Shown piece after piece: positions 22,133-33,666 of a stretch of 64,000 nt of DNA. The translations under genes were made by a program, and so were the position numbers. Position 1 is the stretch's first letter; the number at the start of each line of letters is the position of its first letter. The notes under the pieces were generated by a model. That model was not told the origin of the DNA. It did no database searches and saw only the letters and a list, made by a program, of their open reading frames with translations. The DNA comes from Amphirosellinia nigrospora (taxonomy: Eukaryota; Ascomycota; Sordariomycetes; Xylariales; Xylariaceae), in the NCBI GenBank assembly GCA_004123355.1, contig SCHM01000008.1, positions 1,111,501-1,175,500 on the forward strand, written 5' to 3'.

Positions 22133-25015
22133 ATGATGCCCAGCGACCTCTTCTCCCGCCTTGTGCCCAACAAAGACCGCCCGCCCTTCTACCAGCAGCT
22201 ACGAGACGATCCCAATATCGATCCCGACCACCACCGCGTGGCCTCGGACTTGGACGAAGAGAACCTGGCCCACGACTTCCATGACGACGATTTGGGCCAT
22301 GGCCTCGACGATAGCCGCCTCTCCACCCGGAGCCCCATCGAACCGGCCGGGGACGCGCGCGCTCGTGTCCCTCGAGGGATGGACAGCGTTCGAAGCCCGG
22401 TGGCTTCTCAACGACGATGACGGTGACAACGACGTTCCTGCATCGTTGTTGGTCGAGGGCCCGAGCGGGCATGGTTCCAAAGGCAAGGCGCCAGCATCGA
22501 GTCCTCAGCACGGACGTCGTCCAGGCAGCCGCGGACAGCCCAACCGGAGGAGAATACAGGCGCAGTGGGAGACTGCACAAGCACACCAGAGATTACATCA
22601 GGCTGATGAACATGGTCCCATGTCTGGCCATGACTACGCCGGCCTATCCACTAGACGACCTGGTTTTTGCTGCGAGTCCCAAGGATAAGGCCATGTTTAG
22701 ATGGGCTAACGTCTCCAATCTTGATGTCTTCATCCGGGATGTGTACGACTATTACTTAGGTGCTGGTCTGTGGTGTATCGTGCTGGATAGGATATTACAT
22801 CTGCTGTATGTCTCGCGCTGACGTTTCCCTCTAACCAGAGATACTGATCTTAGGCAGAAAGGTCGCCTTCCTCGCAAGTCTCCTCACGCTTCTGTCTCAG
22901 TGCATAGACTACGGCAAGATTCGGCAGAGCAAAAGCCTGTCTCAGATTCTGGTCCCTCAATGCACCAAGCATATGTGGGGTCTCTGGAATCTGAGTCTCT
23001 GGATCTGTAGCTTCTACTTCGTATGGAAGTCGATCCAGTGGATTCTAGATATGCCACGGCTCATGCATATCCGTGACTTTTACACATACCTCCTCGAGAT
23101 ACCTGAGGAGGACATGCAGACCGTGTCGTGGCAAGATGTTGTCTCTAAAATCACTAGTCTCCGGGATCAAAACGTAAAGACGGCAACCAATATCACGCCC
23201 TCTCAACGCAAATTCTTTCCAAACAGCTTGGCTCGCACGTAGCAAGCCAATCCAAAGAGCGATTAGACGCCCATGACATAGCAAACAGGTTGATGAGACG
23301 GGAAAACTACATTATTGCGCTCTTCAACAAGGACATTCTCAATCTCACGGCGCCCATCCTTTTTTAAAAAACCGGCAGCTTTTTTCGAAGTCGCTGGAAT
23401 GGACCGTACAGTTTGGGGTGTTGGACCTCATCTTCAACGAGGGCGGTCAAGTTCACCAACGTGTGCTCAAATCTGACCACCGTGGCCAGCTCAGCCGGCA
23501 GATGCAGACAAGATTCATTTTCGCAGCTTTGATGAACTCTGTCTTCGTTCTGTTTGTGGCTTGTGGTTTACTCATCGACTTCATTTTCACGTACTACAAT
23601 GTAAGCTTAATTTATCGATCGAGGACTCGTATAGCCGCTGATATTTTGATAGGAATTCAAAACCAATACCTCCTCTATCGGAGCGCGGCAATACACTCCT
23701 CTCGCGAGATGGAAATTTCGAGAGTTCAACGAGCTACCACATCTGTTTGAGGAACGCCTGAATATGTCATATCCTTACGCTAAACATTATATTGACCAGT
23801 TCCCTAAGAAGAAAACCGAGTCGGCTGCCCGGACCGTCCAATTCTTTGCGGGCGCCTTGATAGCTGTCATCGCTATTGTTGGCTTTTCAGATCCAGAGAT
23901 GTTTGTCGACTTTGAGATATTCCCTGGGATGAATGCCTTTGCATTTGTTGCTATCTTAACAACTATTTGGGCGGTGGCCAGAGGCATGATTTCGGAGGAA
24001 AATGATGTCTTTGACCCCGAGTACGCGATGAAAAGTGTTATCGAGTACACGCACTACGAACCAGACCAGTGGAAAGGCCGGCTACACAGCTTCGATGTCA
24101 AGACGGAATTCTCCGAGCTCTATAAATCTAGAATCGCCATTTTTCTTGAGGAACTCCTCGGATTTTAGTGACACCTCTTATACTCCTCTTCGCTCTGCCA
24201 AAGTGCAGTGACCAGATCGTGGATTTCTTCCGTGAATTCACAATCCATGTCGATGGACTTGGTTATGTGTGCTCGTTCGCCGTATTTGATTTCCAAAGAG
24301 ATGCACGAGGCACGCGCCCCCAGCATAATAATAATAATGATAATGGCCCCGATGCCCGCGAAGACTACTACGCGACAAAGCACGGCAAGATGCAGGCGTC
24401 GATGCACGGTTTCTTGGACAACTATGTCTACAACCCCCGAAGTGGACTTCCAGGCGCTCACCCGCTTGGACCGGCTGGAAGACACCAGTTCCACCCACCT
24501 CCTATATTTCCAGGTTTAACTTCGCCGACATTGGCTGCAGACATGCGAACATCGCGCATGGACGCAATGAAGCATCTAGAACTCGGGCACCTCTCGGCAC
24601 TCAACATCCTGGGAGGACACCTAGGTTCGGGCCAGCCGTAGCGCCATCTCCAATGGCATCAATGTTACTGGACCCACATAACCAACCCTCGTCTTCCGTG
24701 GTGGTCGGACGAACGCCGCCGCGATCACGTCCACAACGAGGACTAAATCATGGCGATGGAGATATTATCGAAGAGTCTGTTGAGGGTGGGGTTGGGGGTC
24801 GAGGCATGCTCCACCGGCAGACAACGAATTACACGGATGATGGCGATATCGAGGAGAGTGTTGCCCGCTTAGGTGAATCAACTTGGGAGGGCTCGCCTAG
24901 TAAAGGGTTGAGCAGAGAAAGCAGCGGCGCAAACGTAGAGGATGATGGGCCCGGGGTGGTGACGATGTTGAAGCAATTCCAACAAGCGCACATGAACCAC
25001 AGAGGCGTCATGTGA
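22133..25015 (+). CDS. ATG9: Autophagy lipid scramblase ATG9
   Basis: Multi-spanning membrane protein that seeds and expands the phagophore by scrambling lipids. The N-terminus [20 protein letters not shown] is followed by an acidic cytosolic tail, then ATG9 core blocks: [20 protein letters not shown], an intron near 22807-22855, [109 protein letters not shown], intron 23600-23652, [65 protein letters not shown]-like [12 protein letters not shown], and [20 protein letters not shown]. The tail ends [13 protein letters not shown]. Hydrophobic segments match the expected transmembrane positions. At least five one-base losses (about 22345, 22520, 23225, 23365 and 24165, one more near 24640) break the frame; the ATG9 core is otherwise full length (about 870 aa). 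Confidence 0.88.
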
Positions 25016-25960
25016 AAGCAATAAGATGGACGGCCTGGGAATGTTTGGTATACTGCATGGCTTAGCGCAACTACTTAGTGCGGGTAACGGGCGTTGGGTG
25101 TGTATTTGTCTAGAGAGCATATTTTGATACCATATTACATTGTGCCATTGTCCGCTCCAGGCGTTTGTTTGTTATTTGTGGCCATGTAAACTAAATCACA
25201 GGTCACACGTTCTCGTGTTGCGTCCAACATGTCGACCCCTGTCCCGAATGGAGACACGTCGATACAAAGATGTCGGGGCTCCGTCGGGCTGTCGCCGGGG
25301 CCGAGGCAAGAAAGCCGGGATTGCAGAGAAGAGGGAAGAGGGAAGAGGGCAAGAGGTGCGGAAGAGGTGCGGGCTCGGCGTGGATTGATTGATAAGGGAT
25401 ATAGTACTGCAGGGTTAGTATTCACTGCGATACCGGCGCTGGTTAAGTTGAATTGAATCTGCCCTGATAAAAGTTGTCCAACATTACCACCATAACTAGC
25501 CCAGTCGGCTATGTTTATTAAGGAATTAGGAAGTAGTAAAAGATGGTGGACTTGGAGTGAGAAGAAAAAGAAAAAGAAAACCTCGACATGGGCAATCTTT
25601 ACCTGGGTAGGTCCTATCGTACTTGTAGATAAGTATGTAAGGTACGTACCTCGGTGCCTACCGGGAGGTAACTGCTGGCCTGAGGAGGTTACAGAAGGTC
25701 GTACACAGTACCTCCAAGATTACCTGAGCCATGCCGCTTTTAGCCTGAGCACGCCCCGCCTTTTCATAAAGTACACTGCGTACACTTGCATAATTTTCAT
25801 TTTACCGTAAGGTCAACTGTAGGTACTATGTACCTACTCCGTAACTAGGTCATGATCATTTACTCCGTACCTACACTAAAAAAAAGAAAGAAGACCGTTT
25901 ATAGAGTACAGTAATCCTAAAACGGATTTTATTATGTGACGGTCTTTACACTTGTGGCTC
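25016..25960. other. Intergenic region rich in TACCTA motifs
   Basis: 3' flank of ATG9 followed by sequence with repeated short motifs: CTACCTGGGTAGGTCC-like elements between 25600 and 25690 and GTAGGTACTATGTACCTACTCC at about 25818-25840. A 96-codon frame at 25135-25425 (-) has no recognisable domain and is judged chance. Confidence 0.35.
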
Positions 25961-25997
25961 GAGCGACTTCCTAGGAAGCCGCTCTAGGAAGTCGCTC
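25961..25997. repeat. Perfect 14-bp inverted repeat (hairpin)
   Basis: GAGCGACTTCCTAG (25961-25974) and CTAGGAAGTCGCTC (25984-25997) are exact reverse complements around a 9-nt loop. It lies at the outer edge of the GTACCAGTCC-type repeat block and could be its terminus or a cruciform/terminator-like structure. Confidence 0.75.
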
Positions 25998-26039
25998 CTG
26001 TTAAGTACACTCTAGGTATATGTAAGGCGTCGATGACGG

Positions 26040-26330
26040 TACCTAGGTACTGGTTTAAATCCCGTGCTAGTCCGTAATTTAGCTCGTACCAGTCTGGGGT
26101 CGGACTGGTGGGGTACCGTACCAGTCCTTGGTCTAAGCACGTACTGGTTCGAATACCGTATTGATCTGTCATCCAAGACTGTATTACACGTCTGGTAGTC
26201 GCCCCAGTACGGGGTCCCAACCCGTGCTGTTCCCAGCCCGCACCAGTACGGCCTTGGACTGGTACGGCGTTTACAACTGTACTAGCTCGAATATCGTACC
26301 AGTCCATCGTCCAAACCCGTACTAGTCGCT
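26040..26330 (-). repeat. Left GTACCAGTCC-type repeat block
   Basis: Dense cluster of the decamer GTACCAGTCC and its complement GGACTGGTAC in both orientations (about 26046, 26086, 26102, 26117, 26140, 26206, 26242, 26257, 26279, 26297, 26319). The reverse complement of this block aligns with the block at 27600-27680 (shared core TACGATAT..CG, ACCAGTAC, GGACTGGTACG), so the two are inverted relative to each other with a gene between. It produces a 107-codon open frame (25984-26307, -) with repeated DWYDIR-like units, an artefact of the repeat. Confidence 0.65.
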
Positions 26331-26457
26331 GGGAGGAGCCCCACGTGACCGTATACCATGGCCCGTGCGACCCACTCCCACAAATACTCCACTAGAAATT
26401 CTGAACCTTTTCCTCCTCACCTTGCAATTACATACAATTGGACCCCAAACTGTGGAA

Positions 26458-27422
26458 ATGACTTCTCTCGTTAGAAGTCCACTGCGAGACGAAATCTTGG
26501 CGATTCGACAGCTTTTTGGCTACTCCGATACCTCGGCACATGGAACTTCTAACCTCGGAACGACATTACCGAATTCTTCGATGAAAGATGTGCTTTTAAT
26601 AGGAATCGACGTCGACACATATCAAGGATACGAGCATCTTTCCATCGATCTACAGCTCCACATAGGTGTCTCTATACTTGACACCCGAGTTCTGTATCAT
26701 TGATACACGGGCCTGGACTCAATGCGTAAACCGATATTTTGGAGTCATATCAGTTCGTCGTAGGAGACTCCAAGTACTGCAAGACAGCATCTCGAAAATT
26801 TATATTCGGAAAGTCGCAATCGGTACCGCTAGGTGAAGTGAAAACGCAGGTTGAGTCACTGGTTTGCCGTCAAGGCAGGGATAATATCCTAGTTTTCCAC
26901 GGTGATCACAGTGATCGAAAGGCTCTATCGAACCTTAACATCCAACTACAACCTCTATACATTATCGACAATGTTAAAGCAGCCCAATATCCGCTGGGCC
27001 TACTATATCGGTTAGGGCTCGAGGCAATGCTCGACACTTTCGGTATCCCATATACCAACTTGCACGCCGCTGGGAATGATGCCCACTACGCTCTACGCTC
27101 CCTGTTAATGATTGCGGTTACTGACGGACAGAAAATGGAATTAGAGCCTACTAGTAAAGATCTTTTCTCGACTTTTTCTGCTATTGCTCGCAGTGCGAGG
27201 CCTACTACGGCTGGAGAAAAAGCGGCAGCTTTTGAAGAATCTCGTCGTCAAGTCAAGGCGGAGAAAACGGCTCGCCACAAGGCTCAACGGGCTGCAAGAA
27301 CAAAAAGGAGAAAACAAGAACGTGACGCCCGAATTGAGACAGATGGCCAGTGCTCTCCTACAGAAAACGCGTGGATCGCTAATATGCTAACACCAGCAAC
27401 TCTGCCGCCCCTCCCTTTCTAG
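26458..27422 (+). CDS. Gfd2/YDR514C-like C-terminal-domain protein (DnaQ-like exonuclease fold), interrupted
   Basis: Fungal protein of the Gfd2/YDR514C-like family, whose domain has an RNase H/DnaQ fold; biochemical role unsettled. First part from ATG 26458: MTSLVRSPLRDEILAIRQLF, then LLIGIDVDTYQGYEHLSIDL (motif-I Asp residues in IGIDVD) and GVSILDTRVL, stopping at 26703. Second part from about 26739: ESYQFVVGDSKYCKTASRKF, VFHGDHSDRKALSNL, LYIIDNVKAAQYPLGLLYRL and LHAAGNDAHYALRSLLMIAV (HAAGNDA resembling the motif-III HxAxxD), followed by a Lys/Arg-rich tail QVKAEKTARHKAQRAARTKR. A stop and a frame change between the halves mean at least two lesions or errors. Inverted repeat blocks flank it at 26040-26330 and 27600-27680. 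Confidence 0.68.
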
Positions 27423-27599
27423 CCAATAGGCCTAGCTACGCCGTTACAAGAGCTGTTATTACGACCCTCGTGCCCACGTGAGCTAAAGGTACTAACGCGA
27501 TCGGAGCTACATCAATGGCTGGCAGTACGTACGAGCCACGGCGACGGGACTGGTAGCATGCCCACATGGAAAGATACTGTAGTGGCCGGTGTTGACTGC

Positions 27600-27680
27600 A
27601 CCGGTACGATATGCGGACCAGTACAGCTTTGGATCACGGACTGGTACGATATTCGTACTGGTCCAGGTACCAGGTTTTAC
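27600..27680 (+). repeat. Right GTACCAGTCC-type repeat block, inverted relative to the left one
   Basis: Contains CGGTACGATATGCGG, ACCAGTACAG, ACGGACTGGTACGATATTCG and TACTGGTCCAGGTACCAGG. It matches the reverse complement of 26080-26170 and of 26280-26311 (GATGGACTGGTACGATATTCG on the minus strand) at most positions. Together with the left block it frames the Gfd2-like gene. Confidence 0.65.
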
Positions 27681-28711
27681 CAGATGCCAAGACTTTCCAA
27701 TCTGGGCCCTCTTGTATGATTTATACAGAGGGGAAACGGTGCTGTAAAACTGTCTGCCTTCACCGTCAGCGTAATATACTGAAAGCGTGGCGACCTCGCT
27801 ACATGTTTATTCAAACATTAGGATTATTTAAGAACAAACAGACGGGCTTTAATAATAATTCAGCAGGTCCAGCACAGCTAAGTGAGGCGTTATCTGATCT
27901 AAACAAGATTAAAACTCTTGAATTGTTTTGGAGGACCGTTTCTTTTTGCATAAATTATACATAAAACATAGCTCCTTAGGTAGTTACCTGACTGAGAGCA
28001 GGGTGAGCCGAGCCTGAGCAAAAGCGGCAAGTACGCTAAGCCCGATTTGTTATGCGCTACGAAAGTGGTAAAACCAACTACCTACAGCTGCCAACGGGCT
28101 AGGGCGGCGCATAAGCTGGACCGCTAGACCGCAATGACGCTTAGCATCAAAAAGTTATCAGATCAAATCAATCAATGCACGCAGCACCAGCGCCTCACGC
28201 TGGATCCCGGACGCACCACGCACCACGCACCTTAGAGTCGGGCCTGCAAGATTTTGCCGCCAGTCCGTCACTCGCTGTTGCTCACAAAAAAAAAGGACGG
28301 ACAGCCCTTCGCATCACGTTCTTCTGTACATATCTACATACTTAGTATCTAGCATCTCGATCTTTAGTTTGCCTTCAACCTCCACCTCCGCCTCCGCCTC
28401 CGCCTCCGCCTCCACCTCAGCTTCAGCTTTCGGCTGTGGCGGCCTTCGACCCCTTCGTTCCACGTCGCCATCGTCGTCCTACCCGCCCGAGGCCTCGGAA
28501 ACAGGTCGACACGTCGTAGCGCTCCAGCGGCAACACGCAGCCTTCCGGAAACCCCCCTCGACCCTCACTCTGGCCTTGACGCCGACTCTGTGAGAGTAGT
28601 CGACCCAGACCCGTGTTTCTTTCTTGCGGCAACGGTGCCCCTCCCCTCCCCAACGCAATCCTGGCGCTTCAACCCCAGACCTTCGGCGAGGGCTCGACAG
28701 CTGTGGCCAAG
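27681..28711. promoter_or_regulatory. Intergenic / 5' flank of the mitoferrin-type gene
   Basis: A 117-codon frame at 27611-27964 overlaps the repeat block and has no domain. Downstream come GCACCACGCACC repeats near 28210 and a CCTCCG/CCTCCA hexamer repeat at 28378-28420 upstream of the carrier start. TTGCTCAC followed by an A9 tract at about 28281 is unremarkable. Confidence 0.35.
28378..28420. repeat. CCTCCG/CCTCCA hexamer microsatellite
   Basis: About seven tandem trinucleotide-pair units in the 5' flank of the carrier gene. Confidence 0.75.
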
Positions 28712-30036
28712 ATGGCCCAGCCCACCGCCGAGCCGGTCGAGGAGTACGAGTACGTCTCGAGCTTTGCTCTCGTTGCCCACGCACGGCCCTCGAATGGATG
28801 GCTCCCTGACTGACCCGGTTCTTATTGATAGCTATGAAGCTCTACCACCCAACTTCTCCCTTGTCCAGAACATGGCTGCTGGTGCCCTCGCCGGCATAGC
28901 GGTACGATGACCATATAAATGCGCAGGCGCTCTGTTGCGGACCCTCAGTGGGCTAAATATCTGTCCAGGAACATACTGTCATGTACCCCATTGACGCTAT
29001 AAAGGTGCGGGAGATGTGCATGACAAAAGCCGAAAAAACACCCCGGCGCGCAAGCTGACTGATCCTACGCGTAGACGCGAATGCAAATCATAAACCCTTC
29101 GGCAGGCACCGTCTACAAGGGCATGATCCAGAGCACGATGCGCATAGCAAGCGGCGAAGGTTTCATGAACCTCTGGAGGGGCATGTCGAGCGTGGTCGTG
29201 GGCGCTGGTAGGATTACCCTCCCGGCTCCGTCTCGAGTGATAGCGGTTGTAACCAGAATTGCAATGAATAGGTCCTGCGCACGCCGTCTACTTCGCTACC
29301 TACGAAGCTGTCAAGCATCTGATGGGTGGTAACAAGGCCGGCACACATCATCCGCTCGCAGCTGGTACGCCAAGCCGGGACTCTCCCTCTAAAGGAAACA
29401 ACAGATCATGCTAACATGATGCCCTAGCTACCAGCGGAGCCTGTGCGACCATCGCCAGCGACGCGCTGATGAACCCCTTTGATGGTACGTTGATTACGTC
29501 CGGTGGTGCCGCGGTTGCACCGGCGCGCCAAGTGTCTGCGTTTCTAATTCGCCATCGCAGTTATCAAACAGCGCATGCAAATACAAAACTCGAGTAAGAT
29601 GTATCGCTCTATGACGGACTGCGCGAAATACGTTTATAGAACCGAGGGTCTCTCCGCCTTCTACATCTCCTATCCGACCACCCTATCCATGACGGTCCCC
29701 TTCACTGCCCTCCAATTCCTCGCCTACGAGTCTATATCGACCGCCATGAATCCTGACAAGGCGTACGATCCGTTCACCCATTGCACCGCCGGCGCCGTGG
29801 CTGGTGGCTTCGCGGCCGCCTTGACCACCCCCATGGATGTCATCAAGACAATGCTGCAGACGCGAGGGACAGCTGCCGACTCCGAATTACGGTCTGTAAA
29901 TGGTTTCGTAGCAGGCTGCAACCTGTTGTATCGGAGAGAAGGACTGCGCGGCTTTTTCAAGGGTGTCCGGCCGAGGGTCGTCACAACCATGCCGAGCACC
30001 GCCATATGCTGGTCAGCGTATGAGGCATCCAAGTAA
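28712..30036 (+). CDS. MRS4: Mitochondrial iron carrier, mitoferrin/MRS3-MRS4 type
   Basis: Mitochondrial carrier family protein of the inner membrane, predicted to import iron for Fe-S and heme synthesis. Seven exons join without error: 28712-28749, 28832-28901, 28969-29004, 29075-29207, 29272-29364, 29428-29484, 29561-30036; about 300 aa. All three carrier signatures are present: MYPIDAIKTRMQ, MNPFDVIKQRMQIQ and TTPMDVIKTMLQTRG; the third with its MLQTRG is typical of mitoferrins. Each repeat ends with the second half-signature (EGFMNLWRGMSSV, EGLSAFYISYPTTL, EGLRGFFKGVRPRV). The protein lacks a cleavable presequence, as usual. Exon 1 is short and placed by the ATG in MAQPTAEPVEEY with donor GA|GTACGT. 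Orthologous choice between MRS3 and MRS4 cannot be made in filamentous fungi. Confidence 0.9.
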
Positions 30037-31481
30037 GCGCGCCTCCCTGGCTGTCCGAGGTCGGCTGGGCCTTTGGAACACCAAAACAACTTTTGATTGG
30101 TTCCTTTCCGCTAACACGGCGCACGCGTACCAGGGCATACTTCATTCGCACGAACACAGCCCCGTAATGCATGGCGGGGAACTAATTCAATTTGAGAACG
30201 TCGGCTTTGCACCCCAGTCGCAAAGTCCGAGCGACTACTCACGTCCGAGAGGCGGCCCCAATTAACCGAAGCCGAACCACACAACCGTAGTCCGAGAAAC
30301 TCATGCATGGCTCAGAATTCATATCCGATGTAAACTCCGGATCCACAAGGGGGTGGGGGTGTTTCAACATTCGGGAAACCCGCACCGGTTAATCCATGTC
30401 TGATTGAACATTCCGGTCTAGCCGGCCGCACGCTCGTCCAATTACTTAGCTCTACGTTAATGACTATCTGGGAAAACAAGCAATCAAACAAATGGTCCTT
30501 GGACCCCTCATCATAGACGCCATGGAAACCAAACTACTTGTACTTAATTAAAAAAGAACTTTTTTTTGTTTCCTTCACTTGGCGGCGAACAATTTTTCAA
30601 CCCAGCCACCAGTGGAAGAAAATTCATATCAGAAAATAGTTGAAGAAGGAAGGAACGATCCAGGGCAATGGAGGAGTTGGGGACAGGGGCGTTTTCTCTC
30701 TGTGTGTTTTAGGGCGCCGATCGATCAAATCACCGTCAATTGATCGTGGTTAGGGGACTGAAATGAATGGATGGCCGGAATAGGATGGAAGAGTTGGTAA
30801 AAGGGTCATTCTTTCTCACCGCCTCCCCCCGGCCTCCCGCCCCTAAGTGTGCTTGCGGCCAGCCCATTTTGTACCAATAGGCGGAAAATCAAACATTCGT
30901 CGGCGGTTGTGGTTGTGGTTGTGGTTGTTGTTGTTGTTGTTGTCACCTTGTTTATATTCGTTGTCACCATCGCGACTCATATGTGCTCCATGCTGTCGTG
31001 CCGTGACGTGAACATCTTATCTCGTGAGGCATGCGAGTCCGGGAGGACTGTTAATTGTCTGCCTCCGCTGATTAAACCGGGTACTCTTCTTGTTTTGTTT
31101 AGTTTTGGGAAAGTGGTAATGAACAAGAGACACATGTAACGTTTTGGGACACGTTATAATATAAAATAGACTGATTAGATATTTAACATGTTGAAGGCGA
31201 AAGCATCTGCTCAACCGGTGGCGTCGAATATACAAGCAAGGATATAAAACTGATCTCTATACAGGTTTACTCTTTAGTCTTCACTATAAACGGCCTACCG
31301 TAATCATCTACCTAGAACACCCCAAACTCCATGGATTCATCCATACCACACGCTTTCCCACCTGTAATGCAATACAAATATATACCAAAAATAAGACGAT
31401 GCAACGACGAAAAGTGGGGGTTTCAAAATAATTTGTTTATTGAATCTCTCCTTCATTCTTCCTTTACGAACCTCGTTTCAG
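30037..31481. other. Convergent intergenic region
   Basis: 1.4 kb between the stops of the carrier and the J-protein gene. It has a (TGGTTG/TTG)n tract at 30904-30943 that makes a poly-Val open frame in one reading, which I reject as coding. No other signal seen. Confidence 0.4.
30904..30943. repeat. (GGTTGT)n/(TTG)n microsatellite
   Basis: GGTTGT units grading into TTG units; simple repeat in a 3' intergenic region. Confidence 0.75.
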
Positions 31482-33141
31482 TTAAAACGGGAACCCATGT
31501 GGAAACCCGCCTCCTCCACCGCCGCCGCCACCGGACCCGAACTTGAACTGGAATTGCTGGCCGCCTTGCTGGAACATGAAGGGGTGGCCGCCGCCACCAA
31601 AAGGACTTCCCTGGAATGGGTTCCCTTGCTGTTCGTGGGAGTTAGGGTCATCGCCACGATCGAAGCGCTCGCGAAGCTCGGGGTTGCTAAGGACCTCGTA
31701 CGCCTCGTTGATGGAAGCCATCTTTTTCTCTGCCTCCTCCTTCGTCAATCCTTGCTCATGGCCTTGTCGGGGTGGTGCACCTTGGACGCCTTGCGGTACG
31801 CTGACTTGATCTGGCGGTCGTCGGCGTCGTGCGCCACGCCGAGCACCTTGTAGTAGTCCTTAGTCTTGCTGCGCTTTAGCGCGACCTGTGCCTTCTGCAT
31901 CAGCGGGTTGATGACATTGTTCTTGTCTGGCCGAGTCTCGGACGCCTTCTTCAATGTCGCTATACACGGCTCGAAGTCCTCGGCATCCAGTTGCGTCTTG
32001 GCCTGGTATAGTAGATACCGTATAGCGAGCTTTCGTCTAACCGTAAGGCCTCGGGGCAATACGTGCTCGCCTTCTTGCCGTTAGCCTGAGAGGGAGAGTT
32101 AGCCATGCTATTACTTGCTACGCAGTCTGGTTGGTGAGGCGGGATACTGACCTCGTAATAAGCCTGGCAGGCAGCCTCCACCAGTTGTGTCAATAAGACG
32201 CTAGGCGCGTTTTCCGGCATGATGCCCTCTTTCTTGAGCTCCTCGACCTGGTCCTTCACCTCATCAATTAATCCCTTATCTTCGCCTGATGGAACTAGCA
32301 GCTTGACGCCCGACATGGGCTGCTTCTTCTCTAATGCCTTGTTCACCTTGGCCCACGTCTTCTCCACGCTCTTCTCCTGCCTCATCAGCTTCTTGCAGGT
32401 CTTGGAGTCTGGGTCGGAGTGCAAACACTTCCGAATCTGCGCCAACCCTTGGTTCATGTCCCCCAGGCCGTAGAAGGTGGTGGCCGAGATCTTCAGGTGT
32501 GGTGTGGTGTCGCCAGGCCGCATCTGCAGGACGTGCTGCAAGTCGCTCATGCCCTCCTCAACCTCGCCCCGCTCGAAGCGACAGTTTGCGCGCAGGTCCC
32601 GGAGGTGGGGGGCGCGGTTCGCGACGAAGATGGCCTCGCCGGCCTGTGCGACACACTCGTCCCAGTTCCCGGCAGCGGCGGCGGCCTCGGCCAGCTTCGC
32701 AGCGCCCTGTGCCTCGACGAGTCTATCGATGTCGTCCGAGCCGGCCCTCTGCCTGGCCAGGAGGTACTGTTCCTTGGCACCGTCCCAGTCGGCGGCCTTG
32801 GCCCTGAGCTTGCCGAGCTGTAGGTGTGCGCCTTCGAAGCCAGGGCGCAGTTCCAGGACCTTGTTGAAGTCGGAGGTAGCTTGCGATGTGCGGCCGAGGG
32901 AGAGGTAGGTGGTGGCGCGCTTGAAGAAGGTCAGGTAGTCGGAGGGGTCGCGCGCGATGGCGGCATCGTAGTACATGAGGGCCTCGTTAGTCTCGCCCCG
33001 GGCCATGTGTGTCTGGGCCGACGACAGCAGCGCTGAAATGGGGGTGTCGGAGGGTATGTCGGAGGGGGACAGGGCATTTACGAGGCCTGACGTGGACAGG
33101 ATGCCGGCTGCGAGAGCCAGCGTCGATAGCGGGACAAGCAT
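31482..33141 (-). CDS. ER-lumenal TPR/J-domain co-chaperone (P58IPK/DNAJC3-like)
   Basis: Predicted Hsp70 (BiP) co-chaperone that binds unfolded clients in the ER. A signal peptide opens the protein (MLVPLSTLALAAGILS..., cleavage likely after LVNA). Tandem TPR motifs fill residues about 35-380 (for example LMYYDAAIARDPSDYLTFFK and SDFNKVLELRPGFEGAHLQL). An intron of about 69 nt follows AACQAYYE. The C-terminal J domain has KTKDYYKVLGVAHDADDRQI, SAYRKASKVHHPDKA (HPD motif present) and SINEAYEVLSNPELRERF, then a Gly/Phe-rich tail (GNPFQGSPFGGGG, GGGFPHGFPF). Two single-base losses (near 32015 in YG.LLYQAK and near 31750 in HPDKAMS) break the frame; each is fixed by one C. No HDEL-type retention signal is visible at the C-terminus. 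Confidence 0.85.
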
Positions 33142-33666
33142 GTTGTCGAGCGTGATCCGAGGTGAGCCGATGAGTAAGTCGACTACGACCGTCACATCAG
33201 CTTGTCTTTTTTAAGCAAGCGACTGAGTGAAGGTGTGAATATGTGAATGTGTGAATGTTTGATTATGTGTAGGGAGGATGGGGATGAGATGGAGTGCGAA
33301 TTAAATGATGTGCTGGAAACCCCAAGAATGAATTGAGGCAATGATGGCAACAAGGTGTCCTCGACGATGAGAAAGGCTGGGATGGGACGTGAAAGTGATA
33401 GGGTACGACTTCGGAGCAGGCCGACGGCCAGTCGGTGGCCGAAGTACCAGTCTAACAGCAGCTGCAAGCGTGCTACTATGTAGTTGCATTGGCCAGCTGG
33501 CCGCTTCCTACGGTACATAGTACCTAACCGTCAGGTACCCGTGAGGAGAGGCCCACCCCCAGATTACACAATACTTACCAACTTCCCAAACAGGAAAGTG
33601 TTAAACCTCAACCTCTCCTCTACCTTAATCTCCATCATCCGGAAACTCCTGGACAGGCGAGATGCA
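33142..33666. promoter_or_regulatory. Divergent promoter region of the J-protein and HAUS1-like genes
   Basis: Half-kilobase between two divergent starts, with a GTGTGAATGTGTGAATG tract at about 33235-33260 and a TACGGTACATAGTACCTAACCG motif near 33510. The upstream reading frame continues open from 33484 but has no conserved content before the ATG at 33667. Confidence 0.4.

Noticed and set aside
25984-26307. 107-codon minus-strand open frame
   Set aside because: It coincides with the palindromic decamer array, its repeats (DWYDIR-like) come from the DNA repeat, and no domain is visible.
28423-28784. Several overlapping Arg/Gly-rich frames around the mitoferrin start
   Set aside because: Shadows of GC-rich 5' flank and exon 1; the spliced carrier frame explains the locus.
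30849-31139. Open frame with a poly-Val run
   Set aside because: The run is the translation of a GGTTGT/TTG microsatellite in a 3' intergenic region.
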